Assembly: GCA_963931865.1 (NCBI GenBank)
Contig: OZ007514.1
Location: forward strand, 3,539,556-3,603,555
From: Axinella damicornis
Lineage: Eukaryota > Porifera > Demospongiae > Axinellida > Axinellidae
DNA length: 64,000 bases
Direction of reading: 5' to 3'
The notes beneath the pieces were generated by a model. The model had not been told where the DNA came from. It did not search any database and was given only the letters and a program-made list of their open reading frames with translations. Below, one piece after another: positions 61,801-64,000 of this stretch; the stretch's first letter is position 1; each line of letters opens with the position of its first letter. Both the position numbers and the translations under genes were made by a program.

Positions 61801-62394
61801 TGCACAATTTCAACCTTTGGCATAATAGAGGAGCGGTTGCAATTACGTCACAAAACCATGTGACTGAGTACTTCTTTATGACAAAAGAACTTGGAGTTAT
61901 GACAATAGTACACAATGCACTGCCACTATAGCATATTCTGCAGAACAAACTTGACTTCCTGAACGAAAACTACTGGCTCACTTGTGCTCGAGGTCGCGTA
62001 GCTGCTCGATCTAATCGGCATGGTAACTGCGCTACAGCGACAGTTCACACAGTAGTACTTCCTAAGTTCCGGGCTGCTTGCGTTTCTAAGATCACTGTAG
62101 AAATTACTACTTTTTGCCATACAGTCTTATGAGAGAAACGGAGTTTAACGGAGGGCGTTTCGGTTGTTTTACGGCCGGTAACATCACTTGCAAGCGCTCT
62201 ATTTATAGTCTGACAATAGTTATCACATCCAGAGCTGTGTCTGGTAGCAAGTTGGTCAGCGTACTGTTCGTAGATCTCTCAGATGAGCGACCATTTCCAC
62301 CTGATGTCATTTCGTGTGTACTCAATGAAATTTATCCATTTCCCATAGACAATGTATTTTGGGGTGTGTGTGTGTGTGTGTGGGGGGGGCAAAT

Positions 62395-62430
<36 letters not shown>

Positions 62431-63934
62431 ACACTCTCTATGGGAAATTGACAAATTTCACTGGCAACGAGCTAATGCACTCAAACTTGAGATATCATCT
62501 AAGTACCTCGTACAGTACATTCTAGATGAAAGTCAGGGCATTCCGACAATATTGACTAATTGGTACACAGGAAGTGACATCACATGGAAACGTAGTATCC
62601 TTCTCTCACCTCATGGCTATGGCTCTGTATACACATGCCACAGTACCTGCTGAAAGGAAACCTGTGACTCGTGATGATCACATGAGCAGTTTCTGTAATT
62701 TACAGCCAAGTATACTTTCACAGTGCCTGCTGGAAGGAAACTTATGACTCTCATGATCATGCAAGAACCATCTATACTTTGAATAGCTATACTACGTACT
62801 ATGGTATCGTGCTCACTTTGCTCACTCAGGATGTATCACATTTGTTGTTTTAGGGCGGAAGAGTTTGCACCAACTGAGGATGAAAAGTGGTACGTGCAGT
62901 CTGACTTATGGAAGGATTAGAACTGCAGCAATACATAATATTATTGCACTCTAGGGAGTGTAGTATGGCTAGGTATTGCAGAGTGCGTAGGCATTGTCCC
63001 GAGCCGAAGGCGAGGGAAAATACTACACAAGAGTGCATAATTTATATTACCATAATTAGATTAATAGCCATGCATTTTACACGACCAAGAGTGCAATGGT
63101 ATACTTCACTAGTCGCGCAACACGGCAGACTAAACTTTGGCTGTCCAAATAGACTTCGCCACCATCTCGAGCTTTTGTCAACCACGCTGTGTAGTAGTCC
63201 ATATGCGCTGAGGCACCAGAAACTCGACTTCTAGATTTAAAAGATGCAATTATGACATTCTTTACGCCGCATGGCCCCGCCCTATGTGACAAGTAATGTA
63301 TCTGAGAACACCAGACGTCTTTCTGCTTTTCTGGGAGGTTTGGGAACGAGACTGGTCGTGACAGGTGACATATCGTGACATAAATTCCACATAACAGTTC
63401 TTATTATCGTGGCATTCCTACAATGCTGGTGGTCACAATACAGCCTGCTTATGATATCAATTTATACAGCAAAACAATTCAGCTCTAGAATGATGGTTTG
63501 CTGTAATCCCTCACTTGACTAGCATCCCCTCCTCCTCCTCCTCCTTCAGGGCAGCAGAGTTTGAGCAGGAGATGAGGGGAGGGAATGAGCTTGCTGCCGT
63601 TGCCAAGGACTTGTCAGAGACGGTCACCGACCCAGACATACAAGCAACCGAGGTAAGTCGCTACCAGTTACCAGGCACATTGTGTGTGTGTTGTGTAGCC
63701 TTGTTCCCGGTTCCCAGAACTGGAGGTGGCCATGGAGAAGGCCTGGAACGGGACTACACCTTGTGCGCACTGTGCATACTTAATCTTCCATTCCAGGTCC
63801 TGATTGATTCAACCACAACTATTATAGTCTTACTCTATTGTGTCTTATCGCCTCGCATTGTTTGCACCCACACACAGTTCATGGACTTTGTGAAGAAATT
63901 AGCGTCCGGAGAGCTGAAGGTGGATGATAGCAAC
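49832..63934 (+). CDS. PEX5: PEX5 peroxisomal targeting receptor, N-terminal exons
   Basis: Coding exons: 49832-49927, 51220-51255, 52227-52359, 53523-53591, 54841-54895, 62854-62889, 63550-63652, 63878-63934; the gene continues past the window. The N-terminus LVEAECGGANPL carries the conserved cysteine that is mono-ubiquitinated for recycling. VNEFLGGHRPAVPQTYNM follows. Five WxxxF/Y-type motifs that bind PEX13/PEX14 are visible: WTSNF, WVQEF, WVSEF, WAEEF, WAAEF. The last two W codons are assembled across phase-2 junctions (TG|G), which supports exons 5-7. FMDFVKKLASGELKV matches the region before the TPR domain, which lies outside. PEX5 binds PTS1 cargo in the cytosol and docks at the peroxisome. 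Intron 3 has a GC donor (GAAG|GCAAGC). Exon 2 is the least certain. Confidence 0.92.
50178..50566. mobile_element. 389-bp MITE with exact 9-bp TSD (PEX5 intron 1)
   Basis: TAGTCTCGGAACCAGACCC is mirrored by gggtctggttccgagacta. CACATATAT is repeated exactly at 50169-50177 and 50567-50575. Its sister copy is 49006-49375. Confidence 0.9.
51410..51720. repeat. (CCCT)n polypyrimidine array, PEX5 intron 2
   Basis: About 300 bp of CCTCCCTCCCT repeats on the + strand. A second block runs from about 51975 to 52220, ending just before the exon 3 acceptor. The complementary strand is G-rich and could form quadruplexes. Confidence 0.95.
51975..52220. repeat. Second CCTCCCT array next to PEX5 exon 3
   Basis: Continues the pyrimidine-rich character up to cctttgcactcag|ATG, so it may serve as a greatly extended polypyrimidine tract for the exon 3 acceptor. 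Confidence 0.9.
53375..53435 (+). repeat. Duplicate of the exon 3 donor region
   Basis: accacactatccatgaaggc and attccattccagtatagtat here repeat 52341-52397, which spans the end of PEX5 exon 3 and its GC donor. The copy lies 90 bp before exon 4 and includes a decoy GAAGGCAAGC. Confidence 0.85.
53991..54568. mobile_element. TACCGTATAGCGGG MITE, PEX5 intron 4
   Basis: TACCGTATAGCGGGAAATTT at the left pairs with ccctctatatggta at the right. Internal AATTTTCGTA-type motifs repeat. Same family as 24526-25114. Confidence 0.8.
55915..59730 (-). CDS. Beta-helix (Pmp-like) multipass membrane protein
   Basis: An intronless ORF nested antisense in PEX5 intron 5. The first Met gives 1271 residues; the Met at residue 18 (59679) is the likelier start because a signal peptide follows directly (IIPLLIVYFPLCC). 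Residues about 190-545 are parallel beta-helix repeats of the form GGALSAYSNNTLTLSGNTF, the pattern annotated as polymorphic outer membrane protein repeats. Several units around 58690-59110 are nearly identical. A Cys-rich module (CPPGFQLL...GCDC; RTGLLCGECSQSFSVV) follows. From about residue 873 to 1220 there are roughly eight membrane helices (LWLIVAFAFAGIALVLVLF onward), then a short cytoplasmic tail. Such beta-helix plus multipass proteins form large families in sponges and other simple animals; function is unknown. A cell-surface receptor or adhesion role is a guess. Confidence 0.85.
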   Translation of the reverse strand: MYPTLNDVHGLPSDRNRMVKQWHTEPLWKKIIPLLIVYFPLCCTQNTYYITPTPDTPCPGEPCHTLSQYGQRYFQNLSSSATLLFLPGDHTLTYTISVGTVPDSPSATHAYQPDNPYSSLTLLGSPYHPSSSSLPEISSRIKCTWPAGFVFSGIVDLHIDALDFISCGHNGSAALNIHSVWNARISNCTFHNNTNGLMSRSSFGGAIYVRNSTLTLSENIFQNSCGAYGGALSAYSNNTLTLSGNTFQNNSGTTSGGALYAETNNILNLSENTFQNNSGKYGGALSAYSNNTLTLSDNTFRNNSGKYGGALYTDINNTLTLSGNKCENNSGSYGGVLFAYSNNTLTLLENTFEANSADQDGGVLLVHQSTMNLANNNLTGNVAHSKGGAVFSLRNSILRMQGSNRLTNNSAHYGGAIAALESQIILAGDVSLENNKASFGGGLYVEKSNTSAGYGYFSTNSASEYGGGIYASGSKLYLKERIIFDRNSALTDGGGLLLTKDSKLYLQPNTTVEFTNNYAKWRGGAIKVEDDDPLSNCAEVSCQFSIKHNCFFQIQTQRQYDSKTNLSEITELQNIRIYFANNTVHTQAGGTLYGGFVDNCSLSLINQQTTDQLQPYSCPRSGEVFNYIARSAEEHLDLSSDPLYICACENSEPHCSAPSITRSVYPGGTIHIPVTAYGQRHGTTYAVIENHTPPESQITVDNRLLNITKSCTVLSYTDVRTKAVDTTQVMTLTVEGACPSTERIHGVSSTPTNQIRIHVSILQCPPGFQLLAWPGCDCAKRLQRFTNKCNIGTQEIERTGEFWVGYEQDNTSDGLILYPHCPFDYCTSQKLNIAVNNSDEQCSSNRTGLLCGECSQSFSVVLGTNRCLRCSNNDLWLIVAFAFAGIALVLVLFVLRLTVAVGTINGLLFYANIFAINSAVFLRPQTTNILTVFISWLNLDLGIETCFYDGMDTYAKAWLQFVFPLYLWVLLIAIIIISHYSIRISTLLGSSTIEVLATLILLSYTKLLRTVIVALYYAQLEYPNNLQVSVWLADANITYLSNKHIPLFLVAVVCLIFLFFPYTMLLIFGQWLRAKSEWKICSWVNDHRVLPFLEAYHAPYSEKHRYWTGLMLLVRSILLLIFAFNVSGDPNINVLCIACTSAMLHIYNILFRSGIYKTWPLTILELSFNTNLGILAIATQYTSCAGGNQNAVVFTSISVAFATFIGVVVYHLVQQIREVTQRWKKVQRQGYDAIPRTGSRMRHHSLPYNSRACPTVTYLDVKLQETANISN
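59731..60355. other. Upstream of the beta-helix gene
   Basis: No coding sequence I can support. It contains an accidental minus-strand ORF (59913-60179) without domains and a small hairpin around gtgcaattttttcccaaattgcac (60295-60320 region). It probably includes the promoter of the minus-strand gene. Confidence 0.4.
60356..60588. mobile_element. 233-bp inverted-repeat element
   Basis: tgaagggctcagtggaaaaa is mirrored by tttttccactgagcccttca. aaggtcaaaggtcaac and its complement form inner arms. Confidence 0.85.
61043..61617. repeat. 22-bp satellite, about 26 copies
   Basis: The unit agcagtggtagtcagcagctgt repeats every 22 bp with almost no variation. Two units have a single a-to-c change (tagtccgcag). 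Every unit carries CAGCTG, so the array is a ladder of about 26 E-box/PvuII palindromes. It lies in PEX5 intron 5. Confidence 0.97.
61722..61960. mobile_element. Foldback element next to the satellite
   Basis: About 65 bp (ggaagtcaagtttgttctgc to gtgtactattgtca) recurs in reverse complement at 61891-61960, around a loop of about 100 bp. Confidence 0.85.
62338..62450. mobile_element. Short inverted repeat around a poly-C core
   Basis: tttcccatagacaatgtatt and aatacactctctatgggaaa bracket (GT)n, a G run and about 32 C. The ORF that runs through the poly-C (62114-62653) is an artefact. Confidence 0.65.
63696..63755. mobile_element. TAGCCTTG MITE in PEX5 intron 7
   Basis: TAGCCTTGTTCCCGG is mirrored by cctggaacgggacta. 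It fills about a quarter of this 225-bp intron. The flanks no longer match. Confidence 0.65.
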
Positions 63935-63964
63935 GTAGGTGGAGAGCAAACTTTCTCCTCTGCT

Positions 63965-64000
63965 TAGCCTTGTTCCAGGCTCCTCCCCAGCTGTTTTGTT
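63965..64000. mobile_element. Start of a hairpin MITE cut by the window edge
   Basis: TAGCCTTGTTCCAGGCTCC then ccccagctgttttgtt matches the left half of the 44091/48678 family. It begins about 30 bp after the exon 8 donor of PEX5. Confidence 0.6.

Noticed and set aside
62114..62653. 179-codon ORF with a poly-proline run
   Set aside because: Runs through a poly-C tract inside an inverted-repeat element; no homology recognised.

Overview
The window is animal nuclear DNA. It has GT-AG introns, intronless multi-domain receptors, a decayed LINE and a dense population of short inverted-repeat transposons. A DEATH-NACHT-LRR gene cluster, a beta-helix multipass membrane protein and a class C GPCR with many short introns suggest an early-branching metazoan, most likely a sponge. 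That placement is an inference; no ribosomal or mitochondrial marker is present.

Layout. (1) About 0.5-31.2 kb is a three-unit segmental duplication (units near 0.48-12.3, 13.0-20.6 and 21.6-31.2 kb). Each unit carries one NLR-type gene: copy 1 intact (2921-6241), copy 2 truncated by a late stop (15015-18455), copy 3 broken (25580-29099). Older NLR relics lie downstream of each. The units differ by datable insertions: a 3.6-kb LINE in unit 1, a TTAA-flanked element and an 11-bp-TSD element carrying a helicase fragment in unit 3, and several MITEs. (2) 31.9-44.25 kb holds a 19-exon GABA-B-like class C GPCR on the + strand. Its final intron appears to be a MITE whose target-site duplication supplies both splice sites. 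(3) 46.75-49.68 kb holds PDE6D (- strand, six exons). It is divergently paired, across 154 bp, with PEX5 (+ strand), which starts at 49832 and runs off the right edge; eight N-terminal exons are present. (4) PEX5 intron 5 is about 8 kb and contains an intronless antisense gene for a 1.27-kb-residue beta-helix/multipass membrane protein (55915-59730) and a 22-bp satellite.

How the genes relate. PDE6D (prenyl-protein chaperone) and PEX5 (peroxisomal import receptor) are housekeeping genes sharing a promoter. The NLR cluster, GPCR and beta-helix protein are sensory or immune-type membrane components typical of expanded families. All three NLR copies keep a hydrophobic helix between the DEATH and NACHT domains, so they may be membrane-anchored. 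A recurrent MITE group with TAGYCTCG-like ends and 9-bp target duplications is scattered through the introns and intergenic DNA.

Exon boundaries were read by eye from splice consensus, reading phase and protein homology. Family assignments come from recognised motifs; no database search was run.
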